Shown here one piece after another: positions 9,341-20,559 of a stretch of DNA of 64,000 nt; position 1 is the first letter of the stretch, and each line of letters begins with the position of its first letter. The position numbers and the translations under genes were made by a program. The DNA is from Podarcis raffonei (lineage: Eukaryota; Chordata; Lepidosauria; Squamata; Lacertidae): positions 52,905,520 through 52,969,519 of the forward strand of contig NC_070602.1 in the NCBI RefSeq assembly GCF_027172205.1, in the 5' to 3' direction. The notes under the pieces were generated by a model. That model was not told the DNA's origin and did not search any database. It saw only the letters and a program-made list of their open reading frames with translations.

Positions 9341-12300
9341 AAGCCATAGGAACCAAAATGTTTTGGGTATTCTGTGTTAGCATAATAGTTGGATATGTGA
9401 TTTATAGGCACCTTCCTTTTACACCTGAGAAGGGCAGATGAAGAAGTTCAAGGAGAGGGTGGGGGCTCATCCTCAGAGATAGAACTGTTTTTCTGCTTTG
9501 CCTTTTCAGTTAAGAACTTTTTAATTTAAGTCTTATTGAGTGCTTTCCTGGAGTGGCCATTAAACCACATAGTCCCCAGGTGTGCCTATCGATTAGGCTC
9601 AGTTTACATATTACTTCTTCCACATGTAGGCAATAGGAGAGTCCTTCCTGATAGCAACGCTGCATGCATATAGAGAAATATAGTCACAGCCTCCAGGATG
9701 CAATGAAAGCTAAGAGTCCGGGGTGGGGGCTGCTGTCATGGGGCCTGGCACATGTGTACCCCCTGAACCCCTCTGTTGTCAGCCTGGCATGCTGGAATTG
9801 AGCATGCAATAAGGCTGGCATGCCTTAAGTATTACTCTCCCTGCGGGTACCCTTGCCATGACTAAGGGCTTTCCTGTGGCCAGTTCTTGGGGTGACTAAA
9901 CCAGCTCTTTGTATCTTTGCAGTGAGGCAAGTGCAGTGCAGTGCCATAGTTCCTCAGCAATGGTTTTCTGAGTTCATTGGGGTATCTCTCTGTTTGATAA
10001 GGGTGCTTAGGAACAATTTGTTCCCTGGGCAGCAAGTAATTTACTCAGTAATTTAATCAGATAGAAGGTTGCATCTAGAGCTGTTGCAATGGCAACTGTG
10101 GCTTCATGACCTAGTCACCACAGAGCAAGACGTTTCTCATAGTAAAGTGTTTTGGTTTTTTTTTCAGAAGGAAGGTGTTACCCCCAAAAGAAAAACAGCT
10201 GTCAAAGGACTGCCAGCCCTGCTTTAGACTTTTTAAAGGCCTTGCATTCTGTCCCCTTCACCCCAAAAAGGCCTCTGTTGACGACAAAGATGAAATCATT
10301 TTGTTCCCCAATAATGTAGTTCTTCCCGTCAGACTCATTTACTTTGGTTTCCCTTTGTAGCTTACTTTTCTCCCGGCTCTGCTTCTTGTCCCTCTTCCTT
10401 TGTCCCTATAAATCTTCTCTCGCTTGTCTCCTTTTCTTTGGGGAAGCCACCTGCCTGTCCCCTTTATTACAGGACTTAAGTAACAGCTGGTGACGCACAG
10501 ACTCTGCTGCAAAATGGTTCAAACATGCCTTGACTTTTGGAAAATACACAGTAAAGAGGGAAATCAACTCCCACACCCCTCCCCGATGTTCTTGCGTTCC
10601 TGTTTGTCCAGAACTAGAGCATGAGTCTTTATTACAGTCGTGACTGAGAAACAAATTGCTTGGAGCAGAGCAGGAAAAACTTATTATGCACTCAGCAAGC
10701 AAGACTCTGGCAAAGGGATGTTTCTTTTGCTCCAGCTGCTGTATCTTTAGCAATTGTAAACTAGCCAGAATCAACAGGAAAAAAATTAAGTTGGGTCCTG
10801 TTTTTTATGGTGGCGAAAGAAGTCGTGGCCCACTAACATGGCACAGGCATGGCCAAAGGTCTGTGAGGCCATTATCACTAGTTGAGATGCTAGAGAGCAA
10901 GAGAGAATTTCAGGTGATGCAGTTTTTCTCATCGGTGCATGAAAACCTGTCCTAACCACTAATTTATTCTGTGTAGTTTTTAAAGGTTCTAGAGGCCAGT
11001 GCTCATTAGCATCTGGTCAGAGGTGCCAGCTTGTGAGGGGAACATGACGTTGACATCCCGACATTGCACTTGTATCGTCAGGATGCTGTGAGGAGTTGGG
11101 GGAGGGCCAAGTGCAGCCCCCTCCCCCAGCTTCAATGGCCAGCAGTGCCTCCCCCACTGTATATGTGGGGGCTACCTATGCATCTTGTAAAGAACAGAAA
11201 TAGGAAGGAGACACCTGCCATCCCAATATCCCCACATCCATCCTTGTATGTTAAATTAACTCCCCCCAATCTCTGAAAAGGGCTAGAAAGAGTGTGTTGA
11301 AACCACTTCTATCATACGTACAACGTCTCTCTTTGCCCCTGGGGCATGCACTGACAAATAAGGACTTGGATTTCTGGTAGAACAATCATAAAGAAGAAGT
11401 CTGCCTATTGCACTTCTATCTCCAGCCCTTGCCTCAGTCAACAGATCAGTTGACCTCAGTCACTGAGATTATGAAGAATACACACCACAGATCGGGATAA
11501 CATCCGTGGCCACATACTGATCCATGATAGTCCCCACACTTCCCTGACCCATATGCTGCCACTCTTCTCTGCCTCTGTGTTGGAAATGCCTTTGCTCCAC
11601 CAACTGGCTCCTCAAGATTGTTACCAAAGGTAGATATCTGCCAGGAAACGCATATGGCATTTATTAAATGCCCCCTTTTGTTCCAGTGGTGTTTTTAACC
11701 TGTTGAACTGGCCCTCCAGATGCACATGTTGGTTCATCCAACTTTTTGAAGATTTTTCAGCATATGGCAAGGTGCATTGTGGTCTAGAATTGCATCAGAG
11801 TATGTGCCTCACGCATAGACATAAGATGTCAACATGAATGAAATAACTTGAAACGATAAGCACTTTGTACTGACTTAATGTCACAAAACTTGACTGTGTG
11901 AATCAGGCCTCAGCCACAACATAATGACTCATGAATATAAACACAAGTGAATAACCTAATGAGTTTGCACACACACACTGCTCACATCATTCACTATGTG
12001 GTGAGTCACCAGTGATGGTATATGCGTTCCTTCTGCTAATGTTGCCTTGGCTCCCATTTTGGTTTATTTGCTTCAGGTGGTCAGTGTTGAGTGACTCATC
12101 ACAAAATTGAGTGATGCTAGTAATTTGAATATGAGTAACTTGGTACAATATTTTTTCATAGGGAAACCACCATGATATTACCCTGTAGCTCTTCCATACT
12201 TACGCATGCTTATAAATGTGCACGCAAGTGGTGAAAATAGCCTACAACCATTGGAAAGGTGAGCTTTCAACCTGTGTAGTTGTATGTCAATTTAACATTG

Positions 12301-12349
12301 CTTATCATTTTCTTTAAACTGACTTAGAGGGAGATGAGAATTGATGATG
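9341..12349. other. No gene or named repeat
   Basis: Three kilobases of non-coding, mostly unique-looking DNA. Short open frames (for example 10406-10774 minus and 10656-10955 plus) overlap on opposite strands and show no domain. A short remnant of the palindromic CTACAACTCCCAT repeat family may lie near 11700. Confidence 0.45.
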
Positions 12350-12354
12350 ACATT

Positions 12355-12678
12355 TGCTATGTATTCAGTGGTCTGTGCTTGCCTGAGCTTGAGTCTGGAC
12401 TAAGGATTCTGAACCCCTGTGTTCTGATTCGATACATGATATCCAATCACAGAACATTTCAGGATTTGGCACTTAAACTCTATTGGCTCTTAAACTCTGA
12501 GTCATTATTCGCAGCTTGGAAGTTTAGACATCCAATCATGTTGGGAGTGGGAGTGGCCCAGGCCTCCAGAAATGTATATAAGCAGTTGCTTTGCGCCTGT
12601 TGTCCAGTTATGTTAGTTCAATAAAGGTTCTTGCTGTTATCACTGTGTCTTGCCTCATGGGAACCCACCTACACTTCA
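12355..12678 (+). mobile_element. Solo LTR of an endogenous retrovirus-like element (324 bp)
   Basis: Starts TG and ends CA, flanked by identical 5-bp duplications ACATT (12350-12354 and 12679-12683). Inside is the usual LTR order: CCAAT motifs near 12442 and 12531, TATATAAG at 12575-12582, and AATAAA at 12620-12625 followed by a U5-like tail. No internal region is present, so this is a fossil left by recombination between two LTRs. The intact 5-bp duplication suggests moderate age. Confidence 0.8.
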
Positions 12679-12804
12679 ACATTTACCTGTAAAAATTGTT
12701 CATAGCAACGTGGGAAGCTGTCTTCAACCAAGTCTGACTATTTATGTGATGTAACTCAAAATGGCCTGCACTATCTGCCTGCAGTTGATCAGGCGCGGTC
12801 TTTT

Positions 12805-12902
12805 CTAGCCTAACCTACCTCATAGGGTTGTTGCAAGACTAAAATGGAGGAGGAGGAAGTATACACACCACCTTGAGTTCTTAGGAGGAAAAGTTAGATA
12901 TA
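12805..12902 (+). repeat. MIR-like CORE-SINE 3' part
   Basis: Contains CCTAACCTACCTCATAGGGT, then TGTTGCAAGACTAAAATGGA and CACCACCTTGAGTTCTTAGG with GGAAAAGTTAGATATA. 5'-truncated and joined to the reversed tRNA-SINE that follows. Confidence 0.7.
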
Positions 12903-13275
12903 GGAAGCAGTCTTATACTGACACCATTGGTCCATCTAGCTTTCTGCTGTCCATGTTGACTGGTAGGGGCTCTCCAAGGTACAGTGGTACCTCGGGTTAC
13001 ATACGCTTCAGGTTACAGACTCTGCTAACCCAGAAATAGTGCTTCAGGTTAAGAACTTTGCATCAGGATGAGAACAGAAATCGTGCCCTGGGGGCGCAGC
13101 GGCCGCAGGAGGCCCCATTAGCTAAAGTGGTGCTTCAGGTTAAGAACAGTTTCAGGTTAAGAACGGACCTCCAGAACGAATTAAGTACTTAACCCGAGGT
13201 ACCACTGTACATTTTTAGCTTTACCTGAAGATGCCAGGGACTGAACCTACCTTCTGCATACATGAAGAATACCAC
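12903..13275 (-). repeat. tRNA-derived SINE, reversed, split by a MITE
   Basis: The left part (12903-12979) is the reversed 3' half: AGGAAGCAGTCTTATACTGA, GGTCCATCTAGCTTTCTGCT. The right part (13210-13275) resumes with ACCTGAAGATGCCAGGGACT and GAACCTACCTTCTGCATACA, the reversed box B region. The 226-bp MITE at 12982-13207 lies between, so the SINE is older. Confidence 0.7.
12982..13207. mobile_element. Tigger/mariner-like MITE, family B, inside a SINE
   Basis: TA at 12980-12981 and 13208-13209 flank ends CAGTGGTACCTCGGGTTACA and GAGGTACCACTG. Interior words TTCAGGTTAAGAAC recur four times around the GC core GGGGGCGCAGCGGCCGCAGG. It is the same family as 7139-7380 in opposite orientation. Confidence 0.82.
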
Positions 13276-13567
13276 TTCTTTTCCTTCTTTTCTTTTTGTT
13301 CTCCATATTTATAACCATACAGCAGAAGATTCATATCTATTACCCTTTTTTGGTTGTCTTTTAGCAGGAATCTGATGCTGAACTGATGGTTTATGAGCAG
13401 GTCTCTTAAGAGAAACTGTACAGAGAGCTGTCAGCTCTTAAATAAAGTCATAGACAGTAAGCTCTCATTCTAAGACACAAGGAGTTTCCTTGCATATACC
13501 ACTTGCCTCCTGAATTTCACACCCCGGCTAGTAGCTGCAGAAAACAACCCCAGCTGTTGATCACTGG

Positions 13568-13601
<34 letters not shown>

Positions 13602-13770
13602 TGCCAAAGATAACATTGAAAAAATTGTCACAAACAAGATGGTCCTGCAGAGAAGTTAATACACAAACTGTTGTCTACTATGACTGTATTTTGGAACCCT
13701 TAATAAATATTGTCAATGAAAACAAAGGAAGTTAGAAGCAAACTTTCTTTGTCCTTTGACTGACTGCAAT
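13276..13770. other. Non-coding, with an (AAT)n run
   Basis: A run of about eleven TAA/AAT units is at 13568-13602. No gene seen; the remainder looks unique. Confidence 0.5.
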
Positions 13771-13779
13771 GTGAGTGTT

Positions 13780-14000
13780 AGGCACAGCCGGCATTTAAAC
13801 TTGCCCGACAGACTGGAGTGATAACGTTCACTCTCAGGTCTGCTGGCCAGGCTCTGCCCCCACTGACCCTAATGTCTCAACAAATGAAACTGACCTGTAA
13901 AAAATGTTACTTGGGTGGGGGGGAGAGAAAGAGACATTGCACATACTTTTGTAAACCAAGAAAATCTTTAATAAAAATACATTAAAAAATAATAATAATT
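13780..14000 (+). mobile_element. L1 3' UTR and poly(A)-like tail (fragment)
   Basis: CTTTTGTAAACCAAGAAAAT followed by CTTTAATAAAAATACATTAA and an A-rich tail ends at about 14000. It is homologous to the reversed tail at 14023-14076. The 5' limit is uncertain; the body 13780-13940 is non-coding, with a G-rich stretch at 13914-13923. Confidence 0.5.
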
Positions 14001-14023
14001 GGGTCATTCAAATATAGATTATT

Positions 14024-15327
14024 ATTTTTTAAAATATTTTTATTAAGGATTTTCTTGTTTTACAGAAGTGTAGTGCCTCGTATTTTTTTCCTTCTTCCAT
14101 GTAACATTTTTACAAATCCGTTTCATTTAATATGGATTCTAATACTATAGCTATCCAAAGAGGCACGAAACAAGGATGCCCACTGTCTCCCTTCTTATTT
14201 ATCCTGGCTCTGGAACCCTTAGCAATCCGCATCCGAGCAGCCACAGACATCAAGGGAGTGGAAATAAAAGGCAGAACCTATAAATTAGGGCTCTTTGCAG
14301 ATGACCTAATGGTCACAACACCAGACCCCATAAGCACAGAAACCTCCCTAATCAGAGAACTCAACACATTTGCAATGGTGTCGGGCCTACAGGTAAATTT
14401 TACAAAGTCAGAAGCTATGTGCTTCAACACCCCTCCTCACACCCAAAAAGAACTCACGAAGGTCACCAAAATAAAACTTTGCCACACCAAGTTCAGATAC
14501 CTAGGGGTACAAATAACCAGAAACCTCAATAAATTGTACCTCCACAACTACAAGCCCCTGTGGCGACAAATTAACAAAGACCTAAAGAGATGGAATAACA
14601 TGAATTTCACTCTCTCAGACAAAATAGCCATGATCAAAATGATCACACTCCCAAAACTAACCTACCTATTCCAAACCCTCCCAACCTGGATCCCCTCAAC
14701 CCAACTTCGCAGTTGGCAGAGAAAACTACACTCTTTCATCTTCTCACATAAAAAACCAAGAATAAGCCCCAAATACCTGCACCTCCCCACCTCAGAAGGA
14801 GGATGGGGAATCCCCAACATAGAAGCATATTACAATGCCAACCAAATACGCCATATAATCCCATATATACTAGAAGATGAGACAAAACAATGGGTACACC
14901 TAGAGAGGGACACAATTGAAAACACCTGCACCACAACATACCCACTCCTCCCAAACAAACTAAAGAAAATTCCCACAACACTTAACAGGTACACACAGAC
15001 CATGCTCAAAGCATGGAAAACACAAATAGGCAAACTATCCCCAACCCCATCCCCACTAATCCCCCTGGCGTACCACCCATTATTCCACCATGCAGCACAA
15101 AACCTCCAGATAAAAACCTGGCGAACCAAAGGCTTATATCGCCTAATAGACTTTTATAAAAATAACAAACCCTTGTCAACACAAGAAATACAAGACAAAC
15201 TAGAAGACACCCAAATGACCTGGTTAACACAACACCAACTACATGCCCTCTTAAACAACCCAACAGTAAAATCAGCAGCAACTAGGCCCCTGACAACCTT
15301 CGAAAACCTCCTCAAATTTAGATTATT
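14024..15327. mobile_element. L1 insertion with inverted 5' part (twin-priming structure)
   Basis: From 14024 to about 14125 the DNA is a reversed L1 3' end (T-rich tail, then AAGGATTTTCTTGTTTTACA). From about 14126 it switches to plus-orientated L1 ORF2. That segment is open for 401 codons from 14132 and contains the reverse transcriptase block QRGTKQGCPLSPFLFILALE, the catalytic FADD (14294-14305) and thumb/connection sequence to NLLKFR. This is what twin priming gives for a minus-strand insertion. A 15-bp near-duplicate, differing at one base, lies at 14009-14023 and 15313-15327. No 3' UTR follows the ORF2 part, and the A/C-rich composition differs from the L1 at 20 kb. Confidence 0.7.
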
Positions 15328-15337
15328 GACGAGCTAA

Positions 15338-17269
15338 ACTGCCTGTGAAGTGGCCAGCTGGGAAATCTACCAACACCTCGTGGCCCTGGAATTGAGGGCA
15401 GCTTGCGAGGTGCCTTTAGAAGTGGCCTTTAGAAGCAAACCCTTTGGTTAAAAACCGAACAAAGCCCTGAAAACATTTGAAGTATATTTTATGGCAATAT
15501 TCTGACATAAAGTCCTTCACAGATTTTACTTTGTCAACAAAATCCTACAAAAAAGCAGACCTTGATGTTATGTCAAGGGAAAAGTCGCTTTTTTTGTCCT
15601 TGACATGTGGAACAACTCTGAAGAAATGGAAGAACAGAAAAAAACAATAAATAAGAATGAGTCATCAAGTGGAAGCCACATATTCCGATGAAAGATAAAG
15701 AGCATAGGAACACAAATCTGTTTTCCCAAGTGGAAAAAGTGACAGCAAGCCAACAGGGAAAGACAAATTCAGACTGGAAAAATACTACAGTATTTTGGAT
15801 AAACTTCCAATGGAACTAGATAGAATGTCAAAGATGCTGCCGTCAAGACTGTCATCTTTATCTGTTCTCTTTCTAAAATGAAATCTTGTGACAAAAATGC
15901 CATTGGATAATCTCACAAGTGAATTCATTGCCAATAAAAATAAAAAAGATACAACTTTTACAATAATATAACTTCTACAATTATCTGAATGTTGTTTGTC
16001 ATTATGTTTAAGTGTTTGTTTGTTTTTAAATTATCAATATGTGCTACCCACTGCAAGTGAATTTTTTTCCTTTTCTTGGAATCTTAGAGATATAGTATCT
16101 TAACATGCTGCTTCTAATGTCAAATACAGGTTGTTTTTGTCGGGGGTGGGTAAGGACTGAATGCATATTTACTTCTTTTTTAACCAGGCCTGCTCTTAGT
16201 TTGCGTCCTGCTTTGCATCAAAAGCAAATATCTCTTTTGTAAACTTCTTGTGCACCAGATTCTTCTTGGCCTTGCTCAACCACTTTCAGAATGTATTTCA
16301 TGCTGCATGTCCATCCTGTATCCTTTGCCCCAACAGGTTATAACCCTACCTTTTGACCCAGGAGCTCCTGCTCTTGTAACTCATATTGCAATGTCACCAT
16401 CTCACTCCCCTATCGTTTTTCATCCTTCTTCAAAACAGGCTTCTTCTGCGAATCCAGGCTACTACTGCCCCAATCTTTTTATTTCAGCAAAAGGAATTGT
16501 ATGTCTCCTATAGTGCTTTGTAATTGCTTGTAACCAATGTCCCTTTGTTCCTTTTTTTGCATCTGTTTTAATGTTTGTCCCTTTTATAAAACAGTAGCCT
16601 ACAACTTTGATTTACGTACTTCCTTGGACTCCATCCAGTGGATGATATGTAAGTACCGTAAGTAATTTTAAGAATTATCCACCACCTTATGGTGGGGGCT
16701 GGTATTGCATTTTGGTGTATTTCTTAGCATTTTCATTTAACTATGGATCACTTCTAAGAAATCAGATATTATATAGAACTTTTAAACATTGGCGAAGTGC
16801 TTTAAAATCTTTACTCTTATAACAGTCATGCAAGCCATGTCACGTTCACCGTTTTTTGGGATTTTTTGATTTTTTTTTGAAACTTAGGGCAAGATATAGA
16901 GAAGTCTGTAGCAATAGAGTGACCTGAACCTACTTATTGATAGTTCTTTCTATTCTTTGGCTCACACTGGCTGTATAATGGCTGTATGCCTTGTTGGGGA
17001 AATGCAGGGGAGCAAATCCGTTATAATATAGGACCATGTTTTAGGTTGGAAGTTTAGAATATTTACTTACAGATATGTAATCATTAAGAAAAGGAAATTG
17101 ACTCTCAGTGTCACCCCCCCCCCCATATAATACACTTTCCCAAATTAGTTCTAGGGCTTATTATACACCCCAGAAATGGAAGCAAGCAATTTCCCCATTT
17201 CTCTCAGTTCAAGGTTCTTAATTTATGGAATGTACCAGGTGAAAACGGCCTATGCTCTTAACCCAGCAG
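15338..17269. other. No gene seen
   Basis: Non-coding DNA with T-rich tracts. An open frame at 16250-16513 has no domain I recognise. A poly(C) tract lies at 17115-17124. Confidence 0.45.
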
Positions 17270-18290
17270 GAGGGAAACTTTGGCTCCAGAAGTTACTGAA
17301 CCACAACTGCTATAAGCCCTGGGCATTAGCTATGTTTGCTGAGGCTGATGGGAACTGTACATAGCTGTCAAGCGTCCCTTATTTGGAGGGACAGTCCCTT
17401 ATCCCAGTGCCATGTCCCACTGCTGTCCCTTATTGATGGATGTCCCTTAAATTTCCCAGGTTTCAAAGGAAGCAGCTCCTCTCCCTCCCTCCCTGCTGAC
17501 CAGGGAGGAGGGAGGCTCCAACTGTGTTGCTTGGCTGCCCACCCCGCCCCCCTCTCACCAGCCTCGGCCCCCGGGAACCCCTCCCCACCGGGACTGGTGG
17601 GAGCCTCGGGCCCTTCCACCACCATCCTCCTCGTGGCTCCTGCTCCCGCTAGGCTGTACTGCGGCTATGCCGATGAAGGACCCGAATGAGATGGGCAGCC
17701 TGGCATGGTCTATGAATTGATGAGGAGCCTTGAGAGGAGAGCGAGGGCAACCATAGAGAAAGCAGTTCAGAGAGAGGAGGAAGAGGAAGAGGTGGAGGCG
17801 CGGGCAAGTTTTCCAAGGGCTACAAGGGAAGGACCGCAAGCGCTTCTCCCATAGATTTGTAGTGGTAGTCTAGCATAGATGGTCTGATCTGCGGGCTTAC
17901 TTCGGGCGCTATTTCCCCTCCCCCTTCCTCCCGCCCCACCTGATGGAATTGAGAGCTGCAGATGGAGCACGAGAGAAAAGATACAGAACTGCAGCAGCAT
18001 CTTCATAGCTTGGACTTCGTTTTGCGCAAAAAGGGGTTGCTGCTTGTAGTTATTTAATTGCAGTGTTTCATTGGCTGGTGTCTTGAGCAGCAACCTCTGG
18101 AAACGAAGGGCTAAAAACCGGCGCTGCCCTCCAAAATTATCTGGTCCCTTTTAACTGGTTGACTAAAATCCCTTATTTTGGCTGCTGGTTCCTTATTTTC
18201 AAGGCTGCTGGTCCCTTATTTTCAAATCTGTAAGTTGACAGCTATGGAACTGTAGTGTAGCAATGTCCGGATGGCCAAAGGTTTTCCACA
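17270..18290. repeat. Palindromic CTACAACTCCCAT-type repeat, split by a hAT element
   Basis: The left flank reads CTCCAGAAGTTACTGAACCA through GCTGAGGCTGATGGGAACTG. The right flank (from 18247) resumes with GAACTGTAGTGTAGCAATGT and GGATGGCCAAAGGTTTTCC. These are the two parts of a short palindromic repeat also seen at 41091, 51988, 55722 and 63120. The hAT insertion at 17360-18246 separates them. Confidence 0.55.
17360..18246. mobile_element. Non-autonomous hAT element, complete ends (887 bp)
   Basis: Perfect 12-bp inverted termini CATAGCTGTCAA (17360-17371) and TTGACAGCTATG (18235-18246), with identical 8-bp target duplications GAACTGTA (17352-17359 and 18247-18254). The 8-bp duplication and CA...TG ends point to hAT. 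GTCCCTTATT-like words recur in both subterminal regions in the same orientation. The interior (GC-rich 17470-17650 and GA-rich 17720-17800) has open frames on both strands but no transposase motif, so it depends on another copy for movement. Perfect termini and duplication suggest a fairly recent insertion. Confidence 0.85.
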
Positions 18291-18295
18291 TCTGC

Positions 18296-18506
18296 TGTTA
18301 TGGAATATAGTGAATGTAATGATATAGCTTGTAATTTGTTGACTTTGCAATTTGAGGACTTGCCCTGGAGTCACATGGCCTGGTCAGTTCCTAAGGCCTT
18401 GAGTTTCAGTTCTAGCAAAGGGTCTTAGAGGCTCCTTTTAATAAAGCCCCTTTTATAAAACTACTCCTCATTCTTGGTGCCTGTTGTTGGACACAGAAGC
18501 ATTACA
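18296..18506 (+). mobile_element. Possible short LTR-like fragment
   Basis: Begins TGTTATGG and ends ATTACA, with AATAAA at 18440-18445 followed by a U5-like stretch. No matching target duplication was found and no clear TATA box, so the LTR call is tentative. If real, it is an old fossil. Confidence 0.3.
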
Positions 18507-19942
18507 GTGAAAACTGGACAGAGTGGGGGATCCAGATAGGGAGCTTAAAGTGTGTTTCCCAGATTATTTTGATTTAGGCAGACTGGTTCCTGTGGTTACA
18601 ACATTTAGCACAACCATCTGCTGAATTACAGTAATGGTGCCCAAGAGCTCCAGTGCCCACCTTAGAGAGCTTATTTCTAATCTTTTTCACCAGGGCAGGA
18701 GGGATGAAATAGCAATGTCTGCTTTCAAATGTGAAATACTTGAACCCAACAAACCCAGCATCCTGCTCTTGAGTGCATCAAGTAAAAAGCGCAGCAGCCA
18801 AATGGAAAATGTGAGTCTTCTGGGATTGTGAAAGCAAGGATTATTTTGTTTCTAAACTATAAATCAGGCAATGCACAGAGTGGAGGGGGAAGCAGGCCAC
18901 TGGAACCATCATCAGGCAGAGTTACAGTTTTCAGCGGTGCTCACTTGAGAGCTTAATGCTGGGTTACGCCTGGATAATGTTCAGTGATGGACACCAAAAA
19001 AAATGTAATGGGAAGAAAACTGAATGCTTCACGTGGAATGTGGTTTTCCTCTTATTTCCACCACTGCCCCCCAGCTGAGTAAGCTATCAGCTCAAAAACA
19101 ACCCAGCAGAAAATAAAGATTCACTTTTCTGCATAGTAAAATATATAGAATACTTTTCACTAGCAGATCAATGATTGTGAAAACTTGGGAGAAACCTCAA
19201 CTGAATGTTCTTTAATCAGAATACAAAAAATGTTATAATGCTGTTTTGAATGGGTATTTCAGAAACTTATCCAAACTTACCTGAGATATTGGTGCTTAAT
19301 TTCAGGTTTGTCACTGGAATATGCACTTTTCCACCTACAGCCCTCAACCGATTTTCCAGATTGACAGTAGGCCCAACATTGTTTTTCTCCTGTCATCTGG
19401 AATTCAGGACCAGACATTCAGGACTTGGATATTCTGTAATTTTGCAAATTCAGATATACCAAATTGGCCTGAATATAAGCCGCACCTGAATATAAGCCAC
19501 ACCTTTAAAGTTCAAGAGTGAAAAAAGACAATACCAGAATATAAGACCTATGAGTGTATTTAGTATTTGGGAAAGTGGTTCAGGATGAAGTGATTATGGC
19601 TATATGAATATCTAACTCCCACACCAAGTAATCTCATCCATGACCCTCACCCTGACTCATCCTTGATGATGTACCATACTTCAGTCCTCACCTGCAGGCG
19701 TATACTTCCAACTGATGCTGCCTACCATTTGTGTCATTCATACCTGGGTATGACTAAACTGAGACCAACTTAGCGGTTGTCACCAAAAGCAGGATTTGAA
19801 GCAACTGTCCGAGCTGCATCCTTTGAATGAAACTGGAGCTCAAAATATCAGAGCTCAAATCTGAATAGATCAGTGGTACTGTTATCTTTTCTAACTCCAT
19901 CAACAATGCTCACCCCATTATACTTCAATACAGATTGACTAG
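18507..19942. other. No gene; a small GAATATAAGCC repeat piece
   Basis: Mostly unique-looking non-coding DNA. At 19463-19545 the tandem words CTGAATATAAGCCGCACCTG and AATATAAGCCACACC match a common vertebrate MITE-type repeat. Confidence 0.45.
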
Positions 19943-20559
19943 GGGCTTATCCACACACTTACATTTCCTCCACTCTTTCCAGGCACAGTCTGCAATTTAA
20001 AGCTCTGTGTCCAAGTGCCTTTATTTTCCTCTTTTAGCTTTCAAGCTTTCCCCATGAAAATCCTCTCTTTAAAGCTCAGTCAGAACAAACTTCAATCCGT
20101 GGAAAACTCCAATTGACGTTTGCTCCTATTCAGCTTTAAAGAGTGGGTTTTCATGGGGAAAGCTTGGGACAAAATAAAGCAAAATCCTCGGACATGGAAC
20201 ATTGAAGTGTGGAACTCTGCCTAGAAAGTGCAGAGCAAAATTAGAAAAGGATTCCTGGACTTTTACAGACACCTATATAGAAGTAAAGGCAAGAACAACA
20301 TGAGAAAAATAGAAAGATTTTTAAAGGATAAAGAGGTGCAAAAGATCCCGACGGGAAAAAAAGATAATTTGAATGCCCCGATCGAAACGGAAGAAATAAA
20401 AGAGGCAATAAAAGAGATGAAAAAAGGGAAAGCTCCAGGTCCAGATGGATTTACAGCCAGTTACTATAAAGAAATGAAAGACATTCTAATCGTACCTATG
20501 AAAGAAGTCATGAATAACATTTTGAGAAATAGAGAAATCCCAGAAACATGGAAAGAGGC

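Noticed and set aside
9135-9380. Polyglutamate protein of 81 residues
   Set aside because: It is a GAA/GGA microsatellite read in frame with a Bov-B fragment.
10406-10955. Overlapping open frames of 122 (minus) and 99 (plus) codons
   Set aside because: Opposite-strand frames over the same DNA with no domain; nothing supports either as a gene.
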